Below the pieces are notes generated by a model that ran no database searches, was not told where the DNA came from, and saw only the letters and a list, made by a program, of their open reading frames with translations. This document shows, piece after piece, positions 17,810 through 27,082 of a DNA stretch of 64,000 bases. The DNA is from Candidatus Raymondbacteria bacterium RIFOXYA2_FULL_49_16 (GTDB taxonomy: Bacteria > Fibrobacterota > OXYB2-FULL-49-7 > XYB2-FULL-49-35), in contig MFYT01000023.1 in assembly GCA_001789205.1 (NCBI GenBank), forward strand, positions 111,911 through 175,910. Reading direction: 5' to 3'. A program made the position numbers and the translations under genes. The stretch's first letter is position 1. Each line of letters opens with the position of its first letter.

Positions 17810-18562
17810 ATGAAAAACAACAAGTTGCGGCTTGCCATCCTTGCTATAGCCATTGTTTTGATGGCTGCTTCAAGCGGGTCGGCGCAGATCCTTCCCAAGG
17901 TGACGTTGGGGTTTGATCAGGCAAAGACCCCGCAGGATGCGGCAGTCACACTCGAGATACTGTTCCTGATCACCATTCTGACGCTTGCGCCGTCGATCCT
18001 GATCATGATGACATCGTTCACGCGCATTGTCATTGTGCTTTCGTTTCTGCGCAAGGCGCTTGGAACAACCACAGAGCCGCCCAACCAGGTGATCGTGGGC
18101 CTTTCGCTCTTTCTTACCTTGTTTATCATGATGCCGGTGCTGACGCAGATAAACGACAAGGCGCTCCAGCCCTATCTTGCGGAGCAGATCGACTACAAAG
18201 TGGCGCTCAAGGAGGCCATGTCACCCCTGCGGCTCTTCATGCTCAAGCAGGTCGAGGAAAAGGACATAGCCTTGTTTGTGCGCATCTCAAAAATGGAGAT
18301 CCCTCGCACTGTTGACGATTTGCCCAACACGGTCATTATTCCCGCGTTCATTATCAGCGAACTCAAAAAGGCTTTTATTATCGGTTTTTTGCTGTATATA
18401 CCTTTCCTTGTCATTGATATGGTGGTAGCCTCGCTTCTCATGTCCATGGGCATGATGATGCTGCCGCCCATCCTGATTTCCCTGCCATTCAAGCTGATTC
18501 TTTTTGTACTGGTCGATGGCTGGCACCTTATTGTCCAGCAGGTTGTGACCAGTTTCGCGTAA
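17810..18562 (+). CDS. fliP: Flagellar export gate protein FliP
   Basis: 250 residues from ATG at MKNNKLRLAILAIAIVLMA, a cleavable signal peptide as usual for FliP. Hallmarks are ILIMMTSFTRIVIVLSFLR, the GTTTEPPNQVIVGLSLFLT stretch, and the C-terminal helices with LLMSMGMMMLPP and LFVLVDGWHLIVQQVV. It forms the core ring of the type III export gate with FliQ and FliR. It is four bases after fliO in the same operon. Confidence 0.97.
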   Translation: MKNNKLRLAILAIAIVLMAASSGSAQILPKVTLGFDQAKTPQDAAVTLEILFLITILTLAPSILIMMTSFTRIVIVLSFLRKALGTTTEPPNQVIVGLSLFLTLFIMMPVLTQINDKALQPYLAEQIDYKVALKEAMSPLRLFMLKQVEEKDIALFVRISKMEIPRTVDDLPNTVIIPAFIISELKKAFIIGFLLYIPFLVIDMVVASLLMSMGMMMLPPILISLPFKLILFVLVDGWHLIVQQVVTSFA

Positions 18563-18575
18563 ACGGAGGTGCTGT

Positions 18576-18845
18576 GTGACTACCGCAATGGTGATTGATG
18601 TGGGCCGTGACGCTCTATTGACAACGCTCATGGTATCGGGCCCCATGCTTCTTGCAGGCCTTGTTATCGGCCTTATCGTGGGCATTTTTCAGGCAGTGAC
18701 CCAGATTCATGAAATGACCCTGACATTTATCCCGAAAATCGTGGCAGTGGGCCTGGTCATGCTTTTTACCCTGCCCTGGATGCTGAACAAGTTCATGGAT
18801 TTCACCTATAGCCTGATACAAATGATTCCCATTGTGGCCCACTAA
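18576..18845 (+). CDS. fliQ: Flagellar export gate protein FliQ
   Basis: 89 residues with a GTG start placed by ACGGAGGT 7 bases upstream. Two membrane hairpins are visible: LMVSGPMLLAGLVIGLIVGI, then TLTFIPKIVAVGLVMLFTLP. The characteristic FQAVTQIHEMTLTFIPK loop lies between them. It is a small export-gate subunit packed around FliP/FliR. Its stop codon overlaps the fliR start (TAATG). Confidence 0.96.
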   Translation: MTTAMVIDVGRDALLTTLMVSGPMLLAGLVIGLIVGIFQAVTQIHEMTLTFIPKIVAVGLVMLFTLPWMLNKFMDFTYSLIQMIPIVAH

Positions 18846-19630
18846 TGCAGAACATAGGCGACCTTACCGTAGATCAGATCCTTTGTTTCCTAATGGCGTT
18901 CATCCGCATCGCCACCATGGTCGCTGTTTTTCCCGTTCTGGGATCGCGCAATGCACCAGTCATGGTCAAGGCCGGGCTTTCCCTTATCCTCGCGATCATT
19001 CTTTTTCCTCTGATTCCCACTGGCGTCATTGAACTGCCCACAGGACTCTTGTCCTTTTCCATTGTGGTGGCAAAGGAGATGCTCATAGGCCTTATCCTTG
19101 GATACGCGGGTAGCCTTATCTTTGCGGTGCTCAATTTTGCCGGACGCATGCTTGACCAGCAGATGGCCTTTGCCATGGCAACCATGGTCGACCCGGTCAC
19201 TGATTCGCCAAGCACCTTGATCGCGCAGCTCAATATAATACTTTTTTCCATTATTTTTTTACTCATTGGCGGCCACCACATGTTCATTGAAGCGCTTGCC
19301 TACAGCTTTACCGCGATAAACATCACCAATGTGCATTTCGCGGCAGGGCCCACTGTTGCCAAGCTTACCCAAATGACCGCGGACATTTTTGTCCTTGGAT
19401 TCAGAATGGCCTCGCCGGTGTTCGTTTCACTGCTGATCACTGATATTTCACTGGGCATCATTGCCCGGACCGTGCCCCAGATGAATGTCTTTATCGTCGG
19501 TCTTCCTCTCAAGATAGGTTTGGGCCTTGTGCTGCTTATCATCTGCCTTCCATCTTTCGTCAATTTTTTTGAAGGTATGGTGCTGCAGCTTAAGAAAGAC
19601 GTGTATACGCTCATCCAATTCATGACATAA
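18845..19630 (+). CDS. fliR: Flagellar export gate protein FliR
   Basis: 261 residues, about six membrane segments, full length for FliR. Conserved features include FIRIATMVAVFPVLGSRN, GLILGYAGSLIFAVLNFAG, and the middle GRMLDQQMAFAMATMVDP. It completes the export gate with FliP and FliQ. It is translationally coupled to fliQ and is 13 bases before flhB. Confidence 0.96.
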   Translation: MQNIGDLTVDQILCFLMAFIRIATMVAVFPVLGSRNAPVMVKAGLSLILAIILFPLIPTGVIELPTGLLSFSIVVAKEMLIGLILGYAGSLIFAVLNFAGRMLDQQMAFAMATMVDPVTDSPSTLIAQLNIILFSIIFLLIGGHHMFIEALAYSFTAINITNVHFAAGPTVAKLTQMTADIFVLGFRMASPVFVSLLITDISLGIIARTVPQMNVFIVGLPLKIGLGLVLLIICLPSFVNFFEGMVLQLKKDVYTLIQFMT

Positions 19631-19643
19631 AGGACCACGCATC

Positions 19644-20702
19644 ATGGCTGAAGAAGAAAAAACCGAAGAACCGACCTCGAAACGGCGCGGTGAAGCGCGG
19701 TCCCAGGGGCAGGTCGCGAAGAGCGTTGAAATAAATTCCACGGCCATTTTGATCGCTGGCATCTACGCAGTGTATATCTACCGGTGGGACCTCTTTGACG
19801 GGCTTTCCACGATGATGAAACTTGTCTTTCAAAATGTGAATCATTTCAACCCATCGATCAATGAGATGGTCCATTATAGTATTGTGGGTGTTATCTGGAT
19901 GGCAAAGCTTATTGGTCCCATTTGCCTCATCCTTCTATTGGTGGGTGTAGCGGCAAATTATCTGCAGATCGGATGGCTTTTTACGCTAAAGCCCATTACC
20001 CCTGATATCAGCAAGGTGAGTCCAATTAAAGGGATTAAAAATCTGTTTTCAATGTCAAAGGTCTTTGACCTGGTCAAGAACCTGGCAAAACTTGGTATTA
20101 TCGGAGGAGTGGCATATTATACGGTTAAGGATTTCATGGGTGTTTTTATAATGCTTGTTTATTGTTCTCCTGCTCAAATACTTGAAGTATTACTTTCAGT
20201 CATACTGAAACTTGGCATAAGAATTGCGTTAGTGTTACTGTTGCTTTCCATTATTGATTTTATTTACCAGAAGCATAGACACAACAAGCAACTGAAAATG
20301 AGCAAACAGGAAGTAAAAGAGGAACGCAAGCAAACTGAAGGAGATCCTCAGGTGAAGGGCAGGATCAGATCGTTACAGATAGAAATGGCGCGGCGGCGCA
20401 TGATGGGTGAAGTGCCTAAAGCCACTGTCGTTATTACAAATCCGACGCATATTGCCATTGCCCTAAAATATGAAATGGGCGTGGATAAGGCGCCTGTTGT
20501 GCTTGCAAAGGGCAAGAGGAAGATAGCTGAGAAGATCAAGGAAATCGCTCGGGAATACGGCATTCCCATTGTTGAAGACAAGCCTTTGGCCCGTGCCATG
20601 TACGACGTACTTGAATTGGGTTCTGAGGTTCCCCAAGCATTTTTTACCCCGGTTGCTGAAATTCTTGCCTATGTTTACAGGCTCAAAGGAAAGGTCGCAT
20701 GA
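19644..20702 (+). CDS. flhB: Flagellar export switch protein FlhB
   Basis: 352 residues. The basic N-terminus is KTEEPTSKRRGEARSQGQVA, followed by four membrane helices. The cytoplasmic domain contains the self-cleaving NPTH motif (VVITNPTHIAIALKYE), where cleavage between Asn and Pro switches export from rod/hook to filament substrates. The downstream PVVLAKGKRKIAEKIKEIA and PLARAMYDV are also conserved. The ribosome site AAAGGACC lies before the ATG. Its stop overlaps an ATG of the following non-flagellar gene. Confidence 0.97.
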   Translation: MAEEEKTEEPTSKRRGEARSQGQVAKSVEINSTAILIAGIYAVYIYRWDLFDGLSTMMKLVFQNVNHFNPSINEMVHYSIVGVIWMAKLIGPICLILLLVGVAANYLQIGWLFTLKPITPDISKVSPIKGIKNLFSMSKVFDLVKNLAKLGIIGGVAYYTVKDFMGVFIMLVYCSPAQILEVLLSVILKLGIRIALVLLLLSIIDFIYQKHRHNKQLKMSKQEVKEERKQTEGDPQVKGRIRSLQIEMARRRMMGEVPKATVVITNPTHIAIALKYEMGVDKAPVVLAKGKRKIAEKIKEIAREYGIPIVEDKPLARAMYDVLELGSEVPQAFFTPVAEILAYVYRLKGKVA

Positions 20703-20713
20703 CCTTACATATC

Positions 20714-22456
20714 ATGAAAAACAGAAAAATCGTAAAAAATACACTAGGGGCAGTATTAGCTGTAATATCCATACTATTATTTTCGTGCTCCAAGGATTCT
20801 CCCACAGGACCTGAAGAGGCGCCCTTTGTGCATATCACATGCACAAAAAATTCTTTTTCCGGTCAGGCAATCACTTTTTACGCCGTATTTTCGACACCGG
20901 TTGTCGAGAACACTATTGAATGGCATCTCTCGGGCAGGGAGGAGTACCGCGCTTCAGTTCCAATAACCGGCCTTCGCCGTATTACCCGCGACACTCTTGT
21001 TGTTAACTGGAACAATATCACTGCCCCCTATGTTGGCCAGAACGCCGCAGATACCGTGTATGTGTTCATGAAAAACAGTAACGAGGTGTCGAACCAGATC
21101 GTCATTTCCCTGAAAAACCATGTGCCAGTGCTCGATAGTGTTAAAATGAACCGTATTTTACTGGGACGCAATACCACTGAGGACACTATAAATATCATCC
21201 GCGTCCATATGAATCCTACAGTCGGCTGTACGCTGAGCCTTTTCATCCATGACGTTGACCAGGACCACCCCTCGTTTTTCATCAAGGACCTGCCAGATCT
21301 CATTAATCCGAACCAGGCCATGGACAGCGTCTGGGTATTACCGCGCCAGGAATTTGACACAGTGCGTACCGGCCAGCTGCTTTTTACCGACGGCAAGGGC
21401 GGCATGCGTTCATATCCCTTCGAGATCGTGGTATACAGCGAAGTGCATTCCGTATGGGTGGCCTCGACCTATGGGCCCAACTCTGTTTCACCCCTAAGCA
21501 AGATCACCAACAGCGGCAAAAAGCTTTTTACCCTCAACCGCTTCCAGCAGGTGAAGTTTCTTGAGGTCTTTCCCACAAATAAAAACGGCTCCGAGGCGGT
21601 CTGGGTGCTTGACCGCACCATACCAGCGACAAAGACACAGCTTGTCTCCGACACCCTGTTTATCCTCGACGATGACGGCAGGGTCCTCAAGTCAGTGGGC
21701 GGGTTCAAGGAACATGTGCGCTGTTTTACCATAAATAAAATAGACAATATCGCCTATGCCGTTGATAGCAACACCGTGAAGCGCATCACCCAGGACGGCA
21801 AACTAACCACTGATTTCACCTTGGCGTCCGGCCGCATAGAGGCCATGGACGTGAACCAGTACAATCCTAACACCTACTGGATCGGGATTGCCGTGACCAG
21901 CGGAGTCCAAACCAAGCGGTATATCTGCCGCGTGCTCGACAAGGCAATTGTGGACACAGTAAATTATGATTCGCTCGATAAAGTGGTCGGCATTGCGGCC
22001 GCCACGCGCAACAATATTTACTGGGTCGCGGGCGATGGCGCCATTCTTTTAGTCGACATGACCGCCGATACCGTGATCGCGGAAATCACCGGCTTCAGGA
22101 GTCCGCAGATTGTGGCGAACCAGGTGCGCGATTCCCTTTATTGCTGGGTCGCGGACGTTGGCAACAACCGAGTCGTGCGTTTGACCGCGAACGCGATCAG
22201 CGGAAGCATGAGCGTGGACGATGGGTTCTCATCAGGGCTTTTCATTACCACCAGCGGCACACTTTTCGAACAGCCGCGCGCCATTGCGCTCGACTATTCC
22301 GCGAACCCGCCTGTACTGTGGGTGGCTGATTATGGAAATTATCGTATCGTAAAAGTCAACGCGGTCAACGGCATCGTGATCGGGAGCCAGATCGACCTGT
22401 TCGACCTTGAACTGGAAAACTCGGATGCGATATCGGTGAACGTGGGTATTTTCTAG
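20714..22456 (+). CDS. Lipoprotein with NHL-type beta-propeller, inserted in flagellar operon
   Basis: 580 residues from MKNRKIVKNTLG; an ATG five codons earlier overlaps the flhB stop as ATGA. The signal peptide ends in a lipobox (LLFSC), followed by a Ser/Pro/Gly-rich stretch. Residues about 25-120 look like an Ig-type domain. From about 240 to the end there are repeated blades, such as VADYGNYRIVKVNAVNG and CWVADVGNNRVVRL. These fit NHL or six-bladed propeller repeats, which bind protein or sugar ligands. It is not a known flagellar part, yet it lies between flhB and flhA on the same strand. It may be a cell-surface protein that is merely co-transcribed. Confidence 0.75.
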   Translation: MKNRKIVKNTLGAVLAVISILLFSCSKDSPTGPEEAPFVHITCTKNSFSGQAITFYAVFSTPVVENTIEWHLSGREEYRASVPITGLRRITRDTLVVNWNNITAPYVGQNAADTVYVFMKNSNEVSNQIVISLKNHVPVLDSVKMNRILLGRNTTEDTINIIRVHMNPTVGCTLSLFIHDVDQDHPSFFIKDLPDLINPNQAMDSVWVLPRQEFDTVRTGQLLFTDGKGGMRSYPFEIVVYSEVHSVWVASTYGPNSVSPLSKITNSGKKLFTLNRFQQVKFLEVFPTNKNGSEAVWVLDRTIPATKTQLVSDTLFILDDDGRVLKSVGGFKEHVRCFTINKIDNIAYAVDSNTVKRITQDGKLTTDFTLASGRIEAMDVNQYNPNTYWIGIAVTSGVQTKRYICRVLDKAIVDTVNYDSLDKVVGIAAATRNNIYWVAGDGAILLVDMTADTVIAEITGFRSPQIVANQVRDSLYCWVADVGNNRVVRLTANAISGSMSVDDGFSSGLFITTSGTLFEQPRAIALDYSANPPVLWVADYGNYRIVKVNAVNGIVIGSQIDLFDLELENSDAISVNVGIF

Positions 22457-22512
22457 TCCGGCATCGGGAGTGCCGGCCTGGATTGGTTTAGAAAAATATT
22501 GGGAGAACTTCT

Positions 22513-24591
22513 GTGAACGCATTGGATACCACTCAGGGTATTATCCAGAGAATCATCCGGAGCACGGATTATCTCATCGCCGCTGGCGTGGTGGGCGTCA
22601 TTATCCTCATGCTGGTGCCGCTACCGACATTTTTACTCGATATACTTCTTTCCGCGAACATCGCGCTTTCCATCACCATACTCATGGTGTCCATGTACAC
22701 CAAGCGGACCACGGACTTTTCTGTTTTTCCCGGACTGCTCCTGGTCATCACCCTGTTCCGCCTGTCCATGAACGTGGCAAGCACGCGTCTGATCCTCGCT
22801 GAAGGCGAAGCGGGCGCGGTCATCCACGCGTTCGGCACTTTTGTGACCAAGGGCAACGCGGTGGTCGGATTCATCATTTTTCTTATTCTGGTAATCATTC
22901 AGTTCGTGGTCATCACCAAGGGCGCCACGCGTATCGCGGAAGTGGCGGCGCGTTTCACCCTTGATGCTATGCCCGGCAAGCAGATGGCCGTGGACGCTGA
23001 CCTGAATTCAGGGCTCATTACCGAAGCGGAAGCGCGCGAACGCCGCGACCTTATCCGCCGCGAAGCTGATTTTTACGGGGCCATGGACGGCGCCAGCAAA
23101 TTCGTGCGCGGCGACGCGGTCGCGGGCCTTATCATCACCGCGGTCAACATCATCGGCGGTTTTATCATCGGCATCCTCGAATTCGACATGACATTCATGC
23201 AGGCGATCAAGACCTATACGCTGCTCACCATAGGCGAGGGCCTGGTGAACCAGATGCCCGCACTTATAGTCAGTACTTCAGCAGGCATCATTGTGGCGCG
23301 CGCAGCGAGCGAGTCAAACCTCGGCGGCGAAATAACCAAGCAATTGCTCCAGAGTCCAAAAGCGCTCATTATCGCGAGCGGTATCATGGGCCTTTTGGCC
23401 GTTGTACCCGGACTGCCCACCATCCCGTTTCTCCTTCTTGCGCTGGTCGCCGGTTTTGCCGGCTTCTTCGCAAGCCGCGGTACGCTGCTTCCCAGCGACG
23501 CGCCCACGGCTGTGGAAGAGAAGGAGACCAAGCCCGAGGAGCGGGTCGAGGATTACCTCAATGTGGACCAGATGGAGATGGAAATCGGCTATGGCCTCAT
23601 ACCCCTGGTCGATGTGTCACAGGGAGGAGACCTGCTCGAACGAATCACCATGATCCGGCGGCAGTGCGCCACTGAACTGGGCATCATTGTGCCGCCCATC
23701 CGCATCCGCGACAATATCCAATTGAAACCAAACGAATACCGTATAAAGATCAAGAACGTCGAGGTGGGCAAGGGCGAACTCATGAGCGGGTCGTATCTTG
23801 CCATGAACCCGGGTACAGTGAGCAGGGAGATCCGCGGCATCAAGACCAAGGAACCCGCGTTCGGCCTGCCCGCGCTCTGGATCACAGAATCGCAGAAGGA
23901 AGAGGCGGAGCTTGCCGGGTACACGGTTGTGGAGCTGCCAGCGGTCATTGCCACGCAGCTCACTGAAATCATCAAAGGCAATGCCGGCGAGATCCTCACG
24001 CGCCAGGACGTCAAGCGTCTCATCGACAACGTGAAGCATTCGAACCAGACGGTTGTCGACGAACTGATCCCGGGCAAAATGTCAGTGGGCGACGTACAGA
24101 AGGTGCTCCAGAACCTGCTGCGCGAAAAGGTCTCCATCAGGGACCTCGCCACGGTGCTCGAGGCCATTTCCGACAATGTGGAAAAGACCAAAGATGTGGA
24201 AGTCATTACCGAATATGTGCGCAACAGCCTTGCGCGTCAGATATGCGACCAGTATCGCCAGGCGAACAACACCATCTCGGTCATCACCCTCGATCCCAAG
24301 CTCGAACAGCTGCTCGAGGTGTCGATGCAGGGGACCGACCGGGGCAGCAAGCTGGTGCTCCGTCCCGAGGTGGCCACCCGCGTCATTGAGGCTGTGGGCG
24401 AGGAGACCGCGCGCGTCATGTCGCAGAACGAGCAGCCCGTGGTGCTTACGTCGCCGCTGGTCCGCTCCCAGTTCCGCAAACTTGTCGAGGCGTCGTATCC
24501 GCACGTCGCGGTCGTTTCGTACAATGAAATAGTGCACGGCATAAACATACGCTCACTTGGGATGATAAGGATGGATGGCCATGAAAATTAA
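22513..24591 (+). CDS. flhA: Flagellar export protein FlhA
   Basis: 692 residues. The N-terminal half has about eight membrane helices. It includes the FHIPEP region VVITKGATRIAEVAARFTLD, the sequence DAMPGKQMAVDADLNSGLIT, and VRGDAVAGLIITAVNIIGG. The cytoplasmic half (about 340-692) is the docking platform for export chaperones and includes DLATVLEAISDNVEKTKDVE near the end. FlhA uses the ion gradient to drive export. A 56-base gap separates it from the lipoprotein gene; its end overlaps flhF. Confidence 0.97.
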   Translation: MNALDTTQGIIQRIIRSTDYLIAAGVVGVIILMLVPLPTFLLDILLSANIALSITILMVSMYTKRTTDFSVFPGLLLVITLFRLSMNVASTRLILAEGEAGAVIHAFGTFVTKGNAVVGFIIFLILVIIQFVVITKGATRIAEVAARFTLDAMPGKQMAVDADLNSGLITEAEARERRDLIRREADFYGAMDGASKFVRGDAVAGLIITAVNIIGGFIIGILEFDMTFMQAIKTYTLLTIGEGLVNQMPALIVSTSAGIIVARAASESNLGGEITKQLLQSPKALIIASGIMGLLAVVPGLPTIPFLLLALVAGFAGFFASRGTLLPSDAPTAVEEKETKPEERVEDYLNVDQMEMEIGYGLIPLVDVSQGGDLLERITMIRRQCATELGIIVPPIRIRDNIQLKPNEYRIKIKNVEVGKGELMSGSYLAMNPGTVSREIRGIKTKEPAFGLPALWITESQKEEAELAGYTVVELPAVIATQLTEIIKGNAGEILTRQDVKRLIDNVKHSNQTVVDELIPGKMSVGDVQKVLQNLLREKVSIRDLATVLEAISDNVEKTKDVEVITEYVRNSLARQICDQYRQANNTISVITLDPKLEQLLEVSMQGTDRGSKLVLRPEVATRVIEAVGEETARVMSQNEQPVVLTSPLVRSQFRKLVEASYPHVAVVSYNEIVHGINIRSLGMIRMDGHEN

Positions 24592-25840
24592 AAAATTCAA
24601 AGCACAGACTGTCAAAGAAGCGCTTCTTCTGGTCAAGGCCGAACTCGGCCCCAACGCTGTTATCCTGAATTCGCGCAGGCTCAAAGGCCCGCTGCTTCCC
24701 GCATTCGGGAAGGATTCGTACGAGGTCACGGCCGCTCTCGATGAATCGGCCTATGCCATGCCCGAACAGGCCTGCGCGGATGAAGGCGTGGCCACCAGGC
24801 CGGCGAAGAGCGTCCAGGCCTATGCGCCCCGTAAGGTGGAAACGGCAGTGGCGATCGCGGAACTCGACCGGGAAAAAAAGGAGAAAGTCCTTCCCAGCGG
24901 ACTCTCCTTCGAACATTTTGCCCCACCCGCGCCCCCGGCCAATACCGACGGCAATTTTAGCGTCTTGCGCCAGGACATAGATACAATGCGCGGCGCACTC
25001 ACGTCGCTTGTCACTTCGTTGCCCGATGCGGCTGATCAGCGTCTGGGCAAGGGACTGCGCGCGATCAAAAAGGAGCTTGAGGAGAGTGAAGTGCACGCGG
25101 CCCATATCGATGAGATTATCACCGCCATCAGGCAGCGCAGCAGCGACGAGGACACGGGAAGTATTTCCCGCATGTTCAGGGAAGCGCAGGTCATGATAGA
25201 GAAGGGAATCACGGTTTCGGGATACAGCGCCGCGCAGAAAAAGGGGCGGGCGCTCAAAATCGCCATGATCGGACCAACAGGCGTGGGAAAGACCACCTCG
25301 ATCGCAAAACTTGCGTCGCACTTTAAGCTCAAGGAAAAACTGAATATAGCGCTTGTGGCGGCGGACAACTACCGTATCGCCGCCATCGAACAGATACAGA
25401 CGTTCGCGGCCATTGCCTCAATACCCGTGGAGATCGTCTTCAACGAGGAGGAAATGGAGCGGGCGCTCAAGAAATTCTCCGGGTTCGATATGATTTTCAT
25501 CGACACTGCCGGACGGAGCCAGCGGAACGCGGAGCACATGAGCGACCTTAAGCGCATGATGGCCGCGATCCACGCTGACGAAGTCCATCTGGTGCTCTCC
25601 ATCACCACAAAGCAGAGCGACCTCAGGGAGATCACCCGCAGGTATGCGGACGCGTCGTACGACCGGATCTTGTGCACCAAGCTCGATGAAACAGAGCGGT
25701 TTGGCCCCCTCTACAACTTGTGCCGTGATACGGGTATGCCCCTGTCGTATATTTCCACGGGCCAGAATGTGCCCGACGACATTGCAGCGGCAACGTCTCA
25801 CGCCTTGGCCCGCCTCATTATCGGCGGAGGTGACGCATGA
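24581..25840 (+). CDS. flhF: Flagellar SRP-type GTPase FlhF
   Basis: 419 residues from the ATG at MKIKKFKAQTVKEALLLV; an ATG two codons upstream is also possible. The N-terminal B domain is followed by a variable linker (about 70-150) and the N and G domains. G1 is GPTGVGKTTSIAKLA, then AADNYRIAAIEQIQ, the DTAGRS G3 motif, and G4 TKLDE. It places the flagellum at its cellular site together with FlhG. The 11-base overlap with flhA and 4-base overlap with flhG show tight coupling. Confidence 0.95.
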   Translation: MKIKKFKAQTVKEALLLVKAELGPNAVILNSRRLKGPLLPAFGKDSYEVTAALDESAYAMPEQACADEGVATRPAKSVQAYAPRKVETAVAIAELDREKKEKVLPSGLSFEHFAPPAPPANTDGNFSVLRQDIDTMRGALTSLVTSLPDAADQRLGKGLRAIKKELEESEVHAAHIDEIITAIRQRSSDEDTGSISRMFREAQVMIEKGITVSGYSAAQKKGRALKIAMIGPTGVGKTTSIAKLASHFKLKEKLNIALVAADNYRIAAIEQIQTFAAIASIPVEIVFNEEEMERALKKFSGFDMIFIDTAGRSQRNAEHMSDLKRMMAAIHADEVHLVLSITTKQSDLREITRRYADASYDRILCTKLDETERFGPLYNLCRDTGMPLSYISTGQNVPDDIAAATSHALARLIIGGGDA

Positions 25841-26739
25841 TAGACCAGGCACAGGGACTCCGTACGCTCGCGGCGCACACAGCAGCCGCTGATCATGCGC
25901 GCCTCGACACCATACTGACTGAGACGCGGTGCACTGGTGCGCAGCGCGCCTGCACCACCATCGCGGTCACATCGGGAAAGGGTGGAGTGGGAAAGACCAA
26001 TGTGAGCATTAATTTGGCGCTTGCCCTGGCCAGCCTCAACAAGCGCGTCATTCTTTTCGACGCTGACCTTGGCCTTGCCAATGTCAATATCCTCCTGGGC
26101 ATGAACCCCGCTTTTTCGCTACTCGACGTGGTCGAGGGACGCGCGGCTATCCGCGACGTACTACTCGACGGCCCCGGCGGCATCAGCGTGGTACCGGGCG
26201 GCTCGGGCATTGAAAAAATGGCGAACCTCGATTCGGTCGCCTTTATGAAACTGGTGCGCGAGCTCGAACAACTCGAACGTATGTGCGATTTCCTTATTTT
26301 TGACACGGGCGCCGGCATTGGACACATAGTAAAAACCTTCGTCAAGGCGGCTGACCGCAAGATCGTCATTGTGACGCCCGAACCATCGTCGCTTGCCGAT
26401 GCCTATGCGGCGGTGAAAATGGCAGTCAATGCGGGCGGCGGCGACATCGCGGTCATCGCGAACATGGTCCGCTCGGAACAAGAAGGACTAGACACCTTTA
26501 AGCGTCTTGCGGCGCTCACCCGCAGATTTTTGGGGAAAATCCCCATCTATCTTGGGGCGCTTCCCTATGATAAAAATGTGGGCAATGCTGTACGCAGGCA
26601 GTTCCCGCTTTTTCTCGAAAACCCCCGCGCAGCCTTTTCCCATACGCTGTTGAAAATAGCCTACCGTTTCGCCGGCCGGAAGGACAACGAGGCGAGCGGT
26701 TTCTTTGTACGTCTTGCGGAGTTCTTTAAAAGGACCTGA
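25837..26739 (+). CDS. flhG: MinD-like ATPase FlhG (FleN/YlxH)
   Basis: 300 residues. It has the deviant Walker A SGKGGVGKTNVSINLAL, switch-like DADLGLANVNILLG (the ParA/MinD pattern), and DTGAGIG. It controls flagellar number and stimulates the FlhF GTPase. The short N-terminal region before the P-loop contains QAQGLR, the FlhF-activating helix expected of FlhG. Start and stop overlaps bind it to flhF. Confidence 0.94.
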   Translation: MIDQAQGLRTLAAHTAAADHARLDTILTETRCTGAQRACTTIAVTSGKGGVGKTNVSINLALALASLNKRVILFDADLGLANVNILLGMNPAFSLLDVVEGRAAIRDVLLDGPGGISVVPGGSGIEKMANLDSVAFMKLVRELEQLERMCDFLIFDTGAGIGHIVKTFVKAADRKIVIVTPEPSSLADAYAAVKMAVNAGGGDIAVIANMVRSEQEGLDTFKRLAALTRRFLGKIPIYLGALPYDKNVGNAVRRQFPLFLENPRAAFSHTLLKIAYRFAGRKDNEASGFFVRLAEFFKRT

Positions 26740-26741
26740 TC

Positions 26742-27044
26742 ATGGCGACGCTATCACGTAAAATCGCGCAATTCCTGAGCCTTTTCGTCTTTTTCACACT
26801 GCTCATCGTGGGCATTGTCTCGGACGAGTCGTTCTCGTTATCCCATTTCCCCATTATAGGGTTGAAAGCATTCACCGGATATGTTATTTTCTGGTTGTTC
26901 GGACTCATCATTTCCGACATCGTGTTAAAGGCGATAGTGACATCGGTCGAGGACAAGGATCTTGACAAGTGGGAGGGCGGCATGCTCGACAACTTCTCCA
27001 AAGACAAGAACGAGGAACTGCAGCGGGTGCAGGCCCGTAAGTAG
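26742..27044 (+). CDS. Small membrane protein between flhG and fliA
   Basis: 100 residues with two hydrophobic helices (LSLFVFFTLLIVGIV and FTGYVIFWLFGLIISDIVL) and a highly charged C-terminal tail (KDLDKWEGGMLDNFSKDKNE). No named family is recognised. Its position two bases after flhG and directly before fliA suggests a link to the flagellum, but this is inference. Confidence 0.75.
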   Translation: MATLSRKIAQFLSLFVFFTLLIVGIVSDESFSLSHFPIIGLKAFTGYVIFWLFGLIISDIVLKAIVTSVEDKDLDKWEGGMLDNFSKDKNEELQRVQARK

Positions 27045-27082
27045 ACCGGACGATAGCGCACCTGAGCGGAACATAAAAATAT

